Source: Aporrectodea caliginosa (taxonomy: Eukaryota > Annelida > Clitellata > Crassiclitellata > Lumbricidae). From it: a stretch of 64,000 nt of DNA. Below the pieces are notes generated by a model. It did not search any database. It had not been told where the DNA came from and saw only the letters and a list, made by a program, of their open reading frames with translations. This document shows, piece after piece, positions 1-11,636 of this stretch; positions within the stretch are counted from its first letter, which is position 1, and every line of letters starts with the position of its first letter. The translations under genes and the position numbers were made by a program. The stretch is from assembly GCA_020284085.1 (NCBI GenBank), contig JACEVL010000408.1, forward strand, positions 417,001 to 481,000, in the 5' to 3' direction.

Positions 1-1005
1 TATCATAGGCTACTACGTACTCGCGTTCGTTTCCTACAAGTCTCTTCTGCGAGTTTTTTGTTTGGCGAAGTCGTTTATTATGTCGTCAAAGTCAACAGTT
101 TGCAGGACTTCCGATTCGATGCACATAAGCGACAGAGCTTGAAGTCACTACTGGGTCATTGTTGTGCGCAGATGATTCTTCACTCTGGAAAGCGTCGAGA
201 ATGATCTCTCACCCTCACAGTTAGTTACTGGAATAGTGAGGTATATCCTCAGTGCGATCCCCACATTAGGGAAAGTAGCCTGCAATAAACCTCCGTCCGC
301 CTTCAGCATCTCGCTCATGTGAACTACACTTTGGTCTTTCTCTGTCATAACGAGAAACGTAAATTGTACAAACTCGTCCACAAATGAGGGCTCAAGATCG
401 GCAGGATATGATGCCACTAGGTTAGTAGCACGAGCTCGCAACTCATCTGCAGGTAGAGACTTGAAGTCCGTTATGAAGCCAAACACTTCGTGAAGGTTAG
501 AATACGCAGTCAGTCTCTTGTGCAATTCAGCAACAGGACGATCGATTATGCAGTTGAACGTTTCTATCTTGAATTTGTCCCTAGGACTATGCACAGTGTC
601 ACGAGCGTTGCTTTCATCGAAGAATCTCTTACGTTTTACTACACGACGTTCGGCTTCCTTATATTGGTGATTGTCCACGTAACCCTGGGCTTTCTCCTCT
701 ATATCATCGAAACTCCCTCGCATTTCCTCCACAAAAGTTATCAGTGACTCGTACAGTTTCAGAGCAGTGCACGAGTAGGTCAATTTCGACTTTCTGAAGA
801 CTTGCACTTGTGGCATTAAATCTATCCAATATGGTGTGCCACATAACAGTTATATATTTAGACAGTCATAGCTATGATTGCTATGCATAGTGCATTGCAA
901 TTTGCACTGTTTCTTTCCTTAATCCTTAATTCTTTATTTTTTTACTTTTACAATTTGGGGGCCCTGTGCTGCAGCACAATCAGCACTGTGGTTAATCCGG
1001 CCCTG
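1..1005 (-). mobile_element. hAT transposon, one terminus inside the window
   Basis: Read on the minus strand, the element starts at 1005 with CAGGGCCGGATTAACC, a typical hAT terminus of the CAGGG type, followed by GGGCCC-rich subterminal sequence. It carries a degenerate transposase (34-849) in the same orientation. The other terminus lies left of position 1, so the 8-bp duplication (CATAGGAC on this side) cannot be checked. The right boundary cuts a LINE 3' coding fragment, so the hAT inserted into a LINE that was already there. Confidence 0.75.
34..849 (-). pseudogene. hAT-family (ZMYM1-like) transposase, C-terminal half, broken
   Basis: The reading frame runs from 849 to a stop at 148-150 and then continues in the same frame to a second stop at 34-36. 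It shows the hAT C-terminal dimerisation region: a segment with P-x-T-N-C-E-x-E-R-S-F-S (around 190-230), then LRTTMTQ, and downstream LMCIESE and the acidic FDDIINDFA tail seen in ZMYM1-like hAT proteins. Two adjacent in-frame stops, TAG TGA, sit between MTQ and that tail. Each is one C-to-T change away from a sense codon (CAG, CGA). The N-terminal zinc fingers and most of the catalytic RNase H fold are absent. An in-frame stop lies just upstream of 849. This is a dead transposase copy, not a host gene. Confidence 0.8.
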
Positions 1006-1298
1006 CATAGGACGATCTTTTTTCGAATGATGGGCACTTTCCCCAACTGGTTCAGATAATTCATCCAGAGAACAGTTTTCAAATTCTTGTAAAAGGTGTA
1101 TGCAGAGTCTCCAGCTAGAAGAACACGCAGATCTGAAGGAAGATTATTCCAGATGGTCGGCCCAACCACTGAGAAGGCACGAAGTTGCATCTTTGAAGTG
1201 CGCGCAAAGGGAACAAAGTTCATTGAGTCTTTATCAGGGACGGAGAAGTTGAAGGTGAAGGATGCATCATAGTGAATGTAAGGAATTTCCATATACAA
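1006..1298 (-). mobile_element. CR1/L2-like LINE, C-terminal coding fragment
   Basis: The minus-strand translation contains FVPFARTSKMQLRAFSVVGP, then WNNLPSDLR, then FYKNLKTVLW. This is the segment after the reverse transcriptase in CR1/L2-type LINEs. A better copy of the same family lies at 57290-57476. The hAT terminus at 1005 cuts the fragment, so its own 3' tail is lost or displaced. Confidence 0.65.
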
Positions 1299-1689
1299 TT
1301 AAAGTACCAATTAAGACTGTTTAAGCTACATTAATTATGAACACTACGTTACAGATGCGTATAAAACTCTCATTATCAATTACAACAGACTAGCCTATAG
1401 GTTATTAGAAAACGTAGATAGGCCTACATGTGCAGCATCTCTTTTGAACGAGTTCAGCTTGCGTTAGACTTAGACATGATCTGATAAAGGATGTGTTCTG
1501 TTGTTTGACAGGCAAACTGCAAGTCCTTCGATTATGCCAAAGCAAAAGCTGATTCTCTTATCTGCGACTTCCAATTTGACAGAACGGTCGACTTCCAATT
1601 TGACAGAATGACATTGCAAAAGATAACCCAGAACTTGGATTTGTAATTCAGGAATGGACCAGTAATTAGGAATGGATCCTTAAATTGGA
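1299..1689. other. AT-rich spacer, nothing recognised
   Basis: No gene, terminal repeat or splice-bounded exon is evident. The sequence leads into the CAGTCAAT minisatellite. Confidence 0.4.
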
Positions 1690-2092
1690 GCGGACCAATC
1701 AACCAGTCAGTCAATCATCAACCAGTCAGCCAATCATCAACCAGTCAATCAATCATCAACCAGTCAACCAATGATCAGCCAGTCAGCTAATGATCAGCGA
1801 GTCAGCCAGTCAGCCAATCATCAACCAGTCAACCAATCATCAACCAGTCAACCAATGATCAGCCAGTCAGCTAATGATCAGCGAGTCAGCCAGTCAGCCA
1901 ATCATCAACCAGTCAACCAATCATCAACCAGTCAATCAATCATCAACCAGTCAATCAATCATCAACCAGTCAACCAATGATCAGCAGTCAGCCAATGATC
2001 AGTGAGTCAGCCAGTCAGCCAATCATCAGCCAGTCAGCCAATCATCAACCAGTCAACCAATGATCAGCCAGTAAGCCAGTCAACCAATAATC
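1690..2092. repeat. 19/27-bp minisatellite
   Basis: About 19 tandem units. The basic unit is 19 bp (AACCAGTCAATCAATCATC and close variants). Three units are 27 bp because an 8-bp piece, CAGTCAGC-like, is doubled. The long units recur every few short ones, so a block of units was itself copied. The array has an open frame (1771-1980) encoding only Ser/Gln/Asn repeats, a by-product of the repeat. Confidence 0.85.
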
Positions 2093-3377
2093 GGGATCTT
2101 CATTCAGGAATTGCAAAACGATTCATTTTGCGTTAAGCTGCTACTTAAGTGTGCCAAGTAAGAATCCAGGATGAAGGGCATGTATTGCAGAGTGGGTGCT
2201 ATATAAATTACGTTTGTGCTTGCCGTTTGTAATATCATGCACAAGGTATTCACAATAGTTGGTTTGAAGTTCTAGGCCTATCTGAGAACAGTTTATACTA
2301 TTATAGCTGTGCAGCTAGGTTAATTCTATCGTGAATTTCTACTGATCCTCCCACTAAAAGTAGCCTATAGGCTAAGGTCAGTGAACTCGTTTTTAGTCGA
2401 TTAAGTTCATTACCCTACGGCAAGCACGTGGACACACTTTTTTGCCGCGTGGACTTTAAAACGCCGTATCTGTATTTAGAGTCCAGCGTGCCAACCACCA
2501 GACAATCACACACCCACGAGGAGATATCACGAGTTGAAAGACCCCAACCACAAAAAACAGTGGCAGTCTGTCACGATTCCACTTTTATCTTAGGTTGCAT
2601 AACAAATAACAACTGATTTTTGTGCTGTTTAATTCCGGTGCAGCGCCGAACTTCTATGCAGCTGTGGCTAAACTATTACGCTATTTATCGTGTTCCATAA
2701 ACTTGGTTATTGCACTGATACGGTGATACCAATATATATATAGGCTATACTTCTATGCAGATACTGGCCTGAATATGTAGGCCTATACGCTTCCACAAAT
2801 GTATTTACGTACCGGTACGTGCTGTCGATAAATAGGGTCTATTGTTTTATTAATTCTACCTGGCTTCAATAATGTTATTAACAAACGATGATAGCCATAG
2901 CTGGGCAATCTGTCTCACGTGCATTATTTGTGTTTTGAATGTAATCATTCATTCGTGGTTTTTATGCATTCATCATGAAATGTGTGTATATGCTGTTAAG
3001 ACTAAGTCTTGTCTTTTCACAGAATATGAACCAATTTTCTCTCTGTATCTCTCTGTGTCTCCGTCTGTCTGTCTGTCTGTCTGTTTCTTCCTTTTCACAG
3101 ACTGGCAGAGTGTTGGTGTTGGCAAAGACGCAAATCATCAACATTTAGGAATTTGTACATCAATTACCCCTAATTGGCCGCCATTTTATATTTACATAAT
3201 TATAGCCTACTATGTGTATGATTATGCACGTAGGCCTATAGGCTATACGCACCATAATGCATAAACCGACCATCAATCTACGATCGCTTCAAGAGAACTC
3301 ACCGTCAAAGTCATAATCCCAAAGAGAAGTTGGGTCAAAATACATTACGTCAGAGAAACAAGAATTCAAAGCTGAAA
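2093..3377. other. Non-coding stretch with a (TCTG)n tract
   Basis: Contains TAGGCCTA-type motifs and a short (TCTG)n tract near 3062-3086. No supported gene. The open frames here lack splice sites and any recognisable protein. Confidence 0.4.
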
Positions 3378-3389
3378 CTAACGAGTTTT

Positions 3390-3500
3390 AAGCTTAGTTT
3401 TAAACGACGAAGAGACCAACAGAATACATAGAAGGAGACGGTGAATTCCAGAGCCTTGCACGATAGACCAACCACCGAGAACACCCGAGAGGTGAACACT
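3390..3500 (-). mobile_element. Decayed LINE C-terminal fragment
   Basis: On the minus strand the frames carry broken pieces of the motif FSVVG...LWNS...LK-x-x-L found in the CR1/L2 tails elsewhere in the window. Several frameshifts are needed, so the assignment is weak. Confidence 0.3.
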
Positions 3501-4201
3501 GTTTTGTCCCATGGCACAAGAGTCAAAGAATCCGTTGGTCAAGAAAATAGTTGCAGGTACATCTATGAGGGGTAGGCTATGGAAGGTGACACATGGCCTC
3601 AAACTACTCTGTAAAAAAGGGACTGCTTTGGAGAATTTTGTCAGGTAAGGTAAGGTCAAAACATCATTTGAACAACGGAGTAGTTATACCTCACAGCATA
3701 ATGCACACATCCTGGGAAAAAGATCATTACTAAGTTCATATCTGGTCTCTGTATAAGAGGGAGAATTCAGGAGAATTTTTGAACAAGTACGCACAGAATT
3801 ATGAAACACATTCCTAGAATCTGTAATTTCTAATTGTAATTTAAAGAGACACTCATCGGAAACCATGAAACCACCATTTAACAGAATAGTATAAGTAACT
3901 AAGTACGTATTTATTTACCACATTTATTAAAGTAAATGAACATATCTGCACAAAATCACAAATATAGTGGCAGGCTGCCAGTAAAATCACGCAGGATGCC
4001 AATAAGAACACAAACAAGTGGTAATATAGGTAACAACAAGATAACAGTCAAGCACTTGCAGAAAAAGAGGCAGAGAAAGACCAAAGAGATCAATTTGCAG
4101 GTTGTTAGGCAACTTATTACCGACAGGATAAGCCGACCACAGCAAAACTTCTATGTCGGACCATTCATGTTCGGAGTCTTAGGACCCATGAAACAACCAA
4201 G

Positions 4202-4323
4202 CAGTGTTTCCGTTAAAACGTCCAAATTTGTCGATGTCATAGCCGAAATACATGAGCTACGTCCAAAAAATTCTAGGCCAGGGCGTAAATACGTCCTCTT
4301 TTTGGACTCTAACGGAAACACTG
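4202..4323. mobile_element. hAT MITE, 122 bp
   Basis: The termini are perfect inverted repeats CAGTGTTTCCGTTA and TAACGGAAACACTG, with further matching GTCCAAA inside. The flanks are CAACCAAG and CAACCAAT, an 8-bp target-site duplication with one mismatch. No coding capacity. An open frame spanning this region (3936-4334) owes its C-terminal third to the MITE. Confidence 0.85.
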
Positions 4324-4423
4324 CAACCAATTAAGTCACCTTGTGCAACAGAATAAATATAGCTGAACATTGTAAGAGAAATCAAGACAGATTTAATGCA
4401 AGTTATAAGTACAGCCTTTCTTG

Positions 4424-4482
4424 AGCGCCTCTGTTTTGAGTGGCGCTATATAAATGCTTGATTACGATTACGATTACGAACT
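4424..4482 (+). mobile_element. LINE/SINE 3' tail hairpin with (GATTAC)n
   Basis: GAGCGCCTCT, a short loop, then AGTGGCGCTATATAAATG, followed by three GATTAC units. This is the 3' signature of the window's LINE/SINE group: a GCGCC...GGCGC stem, TATAAAT, then a microsatellite. The upstream body is not recognised. Confidence 0.6.
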
Positions 4483-5666
4483 AGGACACAGAAGTTTTAT
4501 TTATGTGCAGTAAGCTTTTCAGCTGGCACAAACGGTTTTGGGTTTTGTGCAAAGGTCTGTTGAAGACTTTCCTTTTTACAAAGCATGTGGGTGGCAGACA
4601 TAGGCCTACCAGTATTCCTGATTTCCATTAACTCCACAAAGAGCTTTCACAATGGCTTTAATATCAGTTGCTCTATATCAATAGTCTTCGTACCATTACA
4701 TTACAGTACCAAAATTTAGAAACAATCTACAAAAATACATGTTGATTGAATTTCAGATTGTATGCTGCTATTCATGTGCATGTGAAAATGGTATATGCAC
4801 TCTAAGCACCTTATTACTGATAAGAAGTCATGTGCAGATAACAGATTTGTATTAGTGGGAAGGCAGTTGTACCATGACCCACTCTATTAAAGGTAATACG
4901 GCACAGTTTATGGCACAAAATCTAGCGACACCTTTTTCACTTTGGTTGCAAAATTCATGCAGAGTTTTACAATGTCATATGCTGCATCATAAAAAAAACT
5001 ACATCTATATCAGACCTAGACATGCTATACAGCAACTTTGTTAGGAACCATGTGTTCCATCCAAACCTTGGATACAAAATTCCTAAGCTCAAGTGGTAGA
5101 CATTGACGCATGAACAAGTGAGGCAACAAGAAATTACACCTTGATTCAAGTATCTTCATCCAAACAAATTTCCAGAACTACCAGATTAAAAGCAATTCAG
5201 TAAATACTGCTGCTGCCTGGGCAAAATATCGAAGAGATGAAAAACTAAACAAATATACTTAATAAATAAAAGTAATGCATGCATACCTAATAAACTAGGC
5301 CTAAACCTAACTATCTAACCTGTTCTCATTCTTAAGATTATTTTATCACAAATATATTATGGAATTGAACAAAACCATAACATAAAACAAGAAATAGGTA
5401 ACTTTAAATTTTGCATTAGGTTCAATTAATGCTTACTAAAGCTCTGTCCCAATAGTCGAAAACCACTTCTGCTAAATTTAATCTGAATAGATGACTTTGG
5501 GTCAATCCATTCATTAGAGCAAAATGAGTCACAAAGAAACAGCTTGCTGCACAGCAAAGTAACCCAGTGTATGACATTTAATAAAATCTAACAATGGGAT
5601 CGAGAAAATGTGTCACCACCATGTTTAGTAAAAACTTAACAGACTCATTAAGCAAAAACTTAATAC
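4483..5666. other. AT-rich spacer, nothing recognised
   Basis: No gene, tRNA-like box or inverted terminus was seen. Open frames in it are short and have no plausible splice context. Confidence 0.35.
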
Positions 5667-6132
5667 CAGTGCTGGCACTGATCAAACAAAATTAATCGAT
5701 CAATTTCCAAAATTTAACTTCAATTAATCGATTAAATTCGATTAATTTGGTATCTGTAACGTAAAGCGTGAAAACGCTTTGACTGCTTTTTACTACTTTC
5801 TTTCTACAAAGAAGTTACATCATTGCACATGCTGAAGGTGATATGTCAGCAACGTGTTTGAACCATGGTAAGCGAACTGTTTATTACAATGAAGACAGGT
5901 AATTTTGTTGCCATCTTCAACTTTTTCATCAGCAATACCTTAATTACAAAATGATCGCTTAATTTTCCAGTCAAATGTTTCACAGTATCATTGTTCGCCA
6001 TATTGCTTACTCCAGAAATGGGCTGCTCAACATCATGAAATAAGTTAAAAAATGAATTGAACAAGCTGAAATTATTCGATTAAATTTGTTAACAATTAAT
6101 AAATTAATTAATCGTTAAAATCCACATCCCTG
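5667..6132. mobile_element. Non-autonomous hAT element, 466 bp
   Basis: Termini CAGTGCTGGCA on the left and, on the opposite strand, CAGGGATGTGGA on the right. Both flanks carry the identical 8-bp duplication CTTAATAC. The subterminal DNA is rich in TTAATCGATTAA-like palindromes, as in a second element at 58358-58761. No intact transposase frame. Confidence 0.85.
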
Positions 6133-6833
6133 CTTAATACTAATCATACTTAATACTTAGTTCTCAACACACTTAATACTTAGTTGCATTGCTTACTCGT
6201 TTAATCATGGAAAGTACACGTCTGTTTTAGAAAGATATAAAAACAAAGCATCAGAATCCTTTCTCAGTAAACTTAATTAAATATGACAGACTAGTAAAAA
6301 GTTAAAAATACTAATACGTTTTCGTTAGTATGTAACTAAAACATCACAAACCGTTGGAAACAAAGGTAACTCTTAAATATAATATAAATAAGTACTAGTC
6401 ATAACCAATAATTAGCATAAATACTAAATTCCATGCTCTTCCAATTTCCATTTTCAACTTTAAAATACCTCAAGTAGTACATTAAACTTCTGCCAGCTTA
6501 TTTCTTGTAGGTAAAAGTTAATGCTTAAAAGTTACCATTTTCAGCAGATCTGTGACATAAATTCAAATTTAAACCAATAATTTGACAAACATGCTTAACT
6601 AGCCTACATCTCAGAGATTTATCATTTGAAGGCCAATTAGGCCTATATCTAGTAAATAAAAGTTCACTAACAAGCTGTTATTTCCATAAAGCAAATATAA
6701 GACCTTTAATATTAAACTAATGTAGCTTTCATAATTTCCCATAGCAGAGCAATTTTCCAGTATAGCTACTGAAAAGCAGAGACACAACTGAAACTAAGCA
6801 CTGATATTCAGAGTTGTCCAGATGGCAGCACTA
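6133..6833. other. AT-rich non-coding stretch
   Basis: Repeated ACTTAATACTTAG-like phrases occur near 6145-6185. Nothing else was recognised. Confidence 0.35.
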
Positions 6834-7007
6834 TCAGCGGTTTTCCTTGCTATGGACAAGAACTTGACGATTTAGTTTCTGTGGCAGTGAATCCGATTTC
6901 GCAACTTCAATGTCCGAGCGAATTAGACTCGTCACAGATTCAAGATTTGTTCCAACAGAGTGTGAAGTTTCGTTAGCATTCTCAACTTCAGACTTTGATG
7001 GTTCCAT
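6834..7007 (-). CDS. Candidate terminal exon, unassigned
   Basis: An open frame of 57 residues starts MEPSKSEVENANETS and ends HSKENR-stop. It follows a good splice acceptor (TTTGTTTTTCAAG). It lies downstream of the last HPS3 exon found and on the same strand, but it cannot be joined directly. That exon leaves one extra base, and in that phase this segment stops after six codons. It does not resemble the known HPS3 C-terminus. It may belong to an unseen exon chain or be chance. Confidence 0.2.
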   Translation of the reverse strand: MEPSKSEVENANETSHSVGTNLESVTSLIRSDIEVAKSDSLPQKLNRQVLVHSKENR

Positions 7008-7730
7008 CTTGAAAAACAAACCATGCAATGCATAATGTAAAAAATATGCTTCAGACACATTCCAGTTTTGGAAATGATTCAAACGAGGATACTCTGCATG
7101 CTTGGGCACACTGTGCTTTGTGAAGATGAGCAGGATGAAGCAACTATGATACCTGGACCCAAGAGTTTGATGCCCTTGCCAAACATAGATCACAAGTAGT
7201 GAGGTCCAGCCTGTGCCACATGAACTGGATACACATGGCCTGAAGCTGATCTCAGAATTGGGAAGCAACAAGTGGCGGAAATGGCAATGCTCCACATAAT
7301 GGCATACCACAGATAATAACAAGAAAACATGACTACACAAAGTATGAAACATACAAAGAAAACTTGCCAACCTGTGGTGGATTCAACACAGCGCAAGCAT
7401 AGAAACCATTTGATCTTCACTTTAGAGAACAGTAACAGTCTCAAGAATGAAATAACTGTTTGAATATTATTAATATTATTTATAAATGGATAATGTAATT
7501 GCCAAACCTACCACAGAACTCAATCTTTTAGAATTCACTCCATCTGCAAAAACGAACAACCACACTGAATAAAACGGGATTGGCAGTTAACTTCTACTTA
7601 AGGGGTATCATTCAACTATGAACCACAACAATTTGTAAAACATTTTTTCCCAATATATATATAGAATTAGGCACACATGCTGGCAGTATAGCTGACACAC
7701 TAGCTGAGGGACTAACCATGTCAGCCTTGT

Positions 7731-7806
7731 ATGTATGTATGTATGTATGAGCATTTGTTATAGCGCCCCTTCAAGGCACCGAACATACCCCTACACCACC
7801 GCACCC
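7731..7806 (-). mobile_element. Internally deleted tRNA-like SINE
   Basis: On the minus strand the tRNA-like head (GGGGTGCGGTGGTGTAGGGG, then TATGTTCGGTGCCTTG) is joined directly to the tail (AAGGGGCGCTATAACAAATG plus a CATA microsatellite). The full copy is at 57830-58057. The join falls on CCTTG/TCTTG, a short match present at both ends of the missing middle. Confidence 0.75.
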
Positions 7807-8330
7807 CATATATTGTATATCTGTAACCTTGGTTCAACTCCATTGTACATCATGTGAAATGAACACACTTTGTCAAACTATGCAACACCTTGGTGACTGC
7901 CATCCGAGATGAGTTGCCAAGGAGTTGCTCGGTGTATTTGTGTATTGATATAGCCAACAATGCAACCACATATATGAAGGAATATGGAGTGTACAGTTTA
8001 TGGTGGGAGCAGTTTCCATGAGGATATCTTCGTTGCTGATGGAGAATTTGACCATTTTTAGCAACAGTTTGAATCCACAAACGGTTTTAGCCACATGGAA
8101 CTATAACCTTGCTAATGGTACTTCATACGCTTAGTGGTTTTGGTGTGTTTTAATCAGTGGAGCTCTTATTTTGTCTGTGGAAGTTCAGGAATGGTGAATG
8201 TGAATTTCAAATGTGCATGATCAATGCATTCTTCCTACACTTCTGAACTATCTATAGAGGCAATGAGAAACACTTTAAGTAGCCATTAGATTGTTTCTTT
8301 CAGTTCTTTTAACACTGCCACTGTTATTTT

Positions 8331-8405
8331 TGGGTAGTGCCAGTCCCAAACCTGGATACAGAGGAGGACAACATTAATTACCTTAACTATGACAAAGTGT
8401 CATTT
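8331..8405 (+). repeat. Interspersed repeat, copy 1
   Basis: GTAGTGCCAGTCCCAAACCT, then GGATA, GAGGAGGACAAC, and a diverged TGACAAAGTGTCATTTAACA. It matches 28489-28565 over about 75 bp with substitutions. The parent element is not identified. Confidence 0.55.
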
Positions 8406-8631
8406 AACACAAACAACGTACCTGACTGATAATCTATTGTACACTGTACATTATCACTTTACACTAGAAACGTGTTTTATGCTGTTTTCGGGAATTGTAT
8501 CACAAACTGCCATATAATGAGATCAAGTCACACTGAGGTCATTTTCTACAGTGGAATTAAATTTAGGATTCACGTCTTGACTGCGCTATATCAGAATTCA
8601 AGAAATAAAATTTCTTAAGTTGGACACTCAC

Positions 8632-8695
8632 CATTAGAATGAGCAATAGCATCTAGCTTCTTCAGGCAGCCATTCGCAATCCCAGCATTAGCAAG
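8632..8695 (-). CDS. HPS3: HPS3 exon 11, last one found
   Basis: Acceptor TATGACAACAG, donor AATG|GTGAGT. Encodes LANAGIANGCLKKLDAIAHS plus N, leaving one base. The next exon was not found in the remaining 8.6 kb. Confidence 0.75.
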
Positions 8696-11600
8696 CTGTT
8701 GTCATAAACATGTACCAAATATTTAAATATTAATTTTGAATCAAATCAGAACAATAATAGCAAACCTAGAGGTATTCAAATCAAGTGCAGCCTTACTAAA
8801 CGAGAAACAAGGTTGGCCAGTGAGTCAGTCAATAAGTTAGCCAATTAGCTAAAAAATTAATGACTAATTTGCTAAAAGGTATACATATATGGTGCTCTCA
8901 ACCTAGCAGGACATATAACAAGGGGTTTGCAGTTTCATCTTATTCATTCATTCATTCATTCCAAAGATTTATATAGCGCCCTTTCAAGGTTACTACTCAG
9001 GAGCGCTCCCGACCCAGCCACGGCTGAAAAGGATGGTTACTTAGATATCTGCGAAGGATTTAAGAAGACTTATTGATAAACTTAAGCTTACAAATGCATG
9101 AGTGTGGTTGGCCACTTTCATGAACACTAACATCCATGAACTTGAACCTCATCTCTGAGAGGGTTAAATTGACAACTCCTCTATGACCTTGCTAAATTTA
9201 CACTGAAAGATACTTATAATATTTTAATTAATACACACTGAGAATGACAAAGATAATGCCTCTGATAATATTATTATTATTATTATACATTTATTAATCG
9301 CCACTATCCAATGGCCAAACATCAAATGAACAAGCCTCTGATTGGTGTGCACTGCAAGAGGTACCATATAAATTTATAGATACAATACAATATACAATAA
9401 AATCAATGGCGCTGAGCAATTGTGGATGAAGGACTTGCTCAAGGTTCCAATGCAGTAACCATCTCCAGGGAGGATCGAACCCAAACTCTGCATTACAAGG
9501 TGAGCGCTCTAACCAATTGGCCACTGTGTCTCACACACCTCAGATTAGTTTGTCCTGAAGTGCAGCTATATAAATTTCCAGTTACATTACAAAAACTTTT
9601 ATATAAACGATGGTTACCTCATTGACAATGTCATTTATTGTGAGAGGATCAGCAAGTTTCTTAGCATACCAAACAAGGGCTTCACAACTTCGAAACGAAA
9701 TCTGAAATATTATATATAAAAAACAGTCAATACACGACACTGCAATATTAATTACTTAGACCGTTAATAATCTTTTAAATACCATCACATCTGTACATAA
9801 CACATACAAAATATTCATCTTATTACATACACCTTGAACGGGTACCAAACATCTGTGGGCTAGAGTGGTGCTTCCCAAAGTGGTGGTCCGCGGACCGGTG
9901 CTGGTCCGCGAGCCCTCAGTTGCCAGTCTGCAAAGTGAGTCAAGAAACTGGTCAAATTGTCTTGGAATCAAGAAATGGCTATTACATCTTTAAAAGTCAT
10001 CACATTTTTAAGTCATGAGAAAAAACACTTATTAGGCTACCATTTAAAGGGCAACAGAGTCAGAGAATTGGCTCAACATGCACTTAAATCAATTTTAATA
10101 CATTTTGAGGAATTTAGGTTATCGAAAATGAAAAATAGAAATGATTAATAAAATTAGCACCAGTACTCCTGCAGTGAGAAAATTCCTGCCGGTCTGTGAC
10201 ACTGACAAGTTTGGAAAGCGCTGGGCTTGAGTTCTGTGTTATCAGATATGCAGGCTGGTTCACACATGACATTGACAATTAGTTGAACTATTCGTACTGA
10301 AATGATTTCATATGCTGACCTTAGCCTGAGAGTCTCGGAAGCTTCGCGCAATGTCCATCAGAGAATAACCAGCCATGAGGTAGTACGGCACGGCAACATG
10401 GCCATCAGTTTCACATCTATAAATTAAAAAACTAGAAAAATTATGAACAATGTACATCTTACAACAATGAGGTCAGGATGTTCTGGCCTGATGTTACCGG
10501 ATTTTGACCTGTAAATGAACCTTGAGTTCATTTCTAAGTTGAACCAATCAAGGTCTAGAATTCATTGTCTAAACACATTGCTAGTAAGAGGAGTCGGAGT
10601 CGTTTCTGCTTAAGCGGTGAGATCATACAATGCCAGGATCGTGCCCCAGACGACCAATACAGAAAGAGGCACTGGTATTTTGACACAAGACATGCTCTCA
10701 ATAAAGACTGAGTCAGTTGTAGATTGAAACAACAAAAACAGATTCCGATAAATGAACAGACAACTGCAAAATAAGTGAATGCTATTATTAATCATTATGA
10801 ATCAGCAGAACTTACTTTTCATAGATATGAGCCAAATAGAGGGAAGACTTTTTCAGCAGAGCCATTAATTCTTCCTTTTCTTCGTTCCAGTGTCGAAGGT
10901 ACAGTTGACTTCGTAAAAGCATGTTCGCTTCTTGCATAAGGCAGAGGGAAACAGCCAGATGGCAATCCTCACTCTCTCCAGACTTTGCAATTGGATGACT
11001 CTCATCCCAGTCCTTTGCCTGTTCTATCTATAGAGGCAATTAACAGCAAATATGTGTGTATATGTGTATGTATGTGTGTATGAGTGTGTATATGTATGTA
11101 TGCAAGCAAGTATGTAAGTATGTATGTATGTATCTATATATATATATACGTATGTATGTATGTATGTATGTATGTATGTATGTATGTATGTATGTATGTA
11201 CGCATGTATGTATGTATGTATGTATGTATGTATGTAGGATACACTACTTTGGCATGATGGTAGTCACGAACCAAAGCACACTTTCATTAAAAGCTTCTCA
11301 GAAATTAATTGAAGCCTACATGTGTAAGTGAGGAAATAGACCCACAGAATAAAACATCTTCTACTTTCACCTGTTAAACAAGCTCTTTCTTATTTTAGTG
11401 CACTTACACTTGACTATTATACAGGCTACTTCTATATTTAGCAACACCCAGATACTTTATAACAACGCATATGAAAATGCAGGTTTATGTAGTGCACATA
11501 ATTAATTATACAGTACATATACATCTATACTGTGTGTGTGTATATGTGTATGTATGTGTGTATGAGTGTGTATATGTATGTATGTAAGTATCTATATATA

Positions 11601-11636
<36 letters not shown>

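Noticed and set aside
3936..4334. 132-codon plus frame
   Set aside because: Its last third is a hAT MITE, the rest has no recognisable protein and there are no splice sites.
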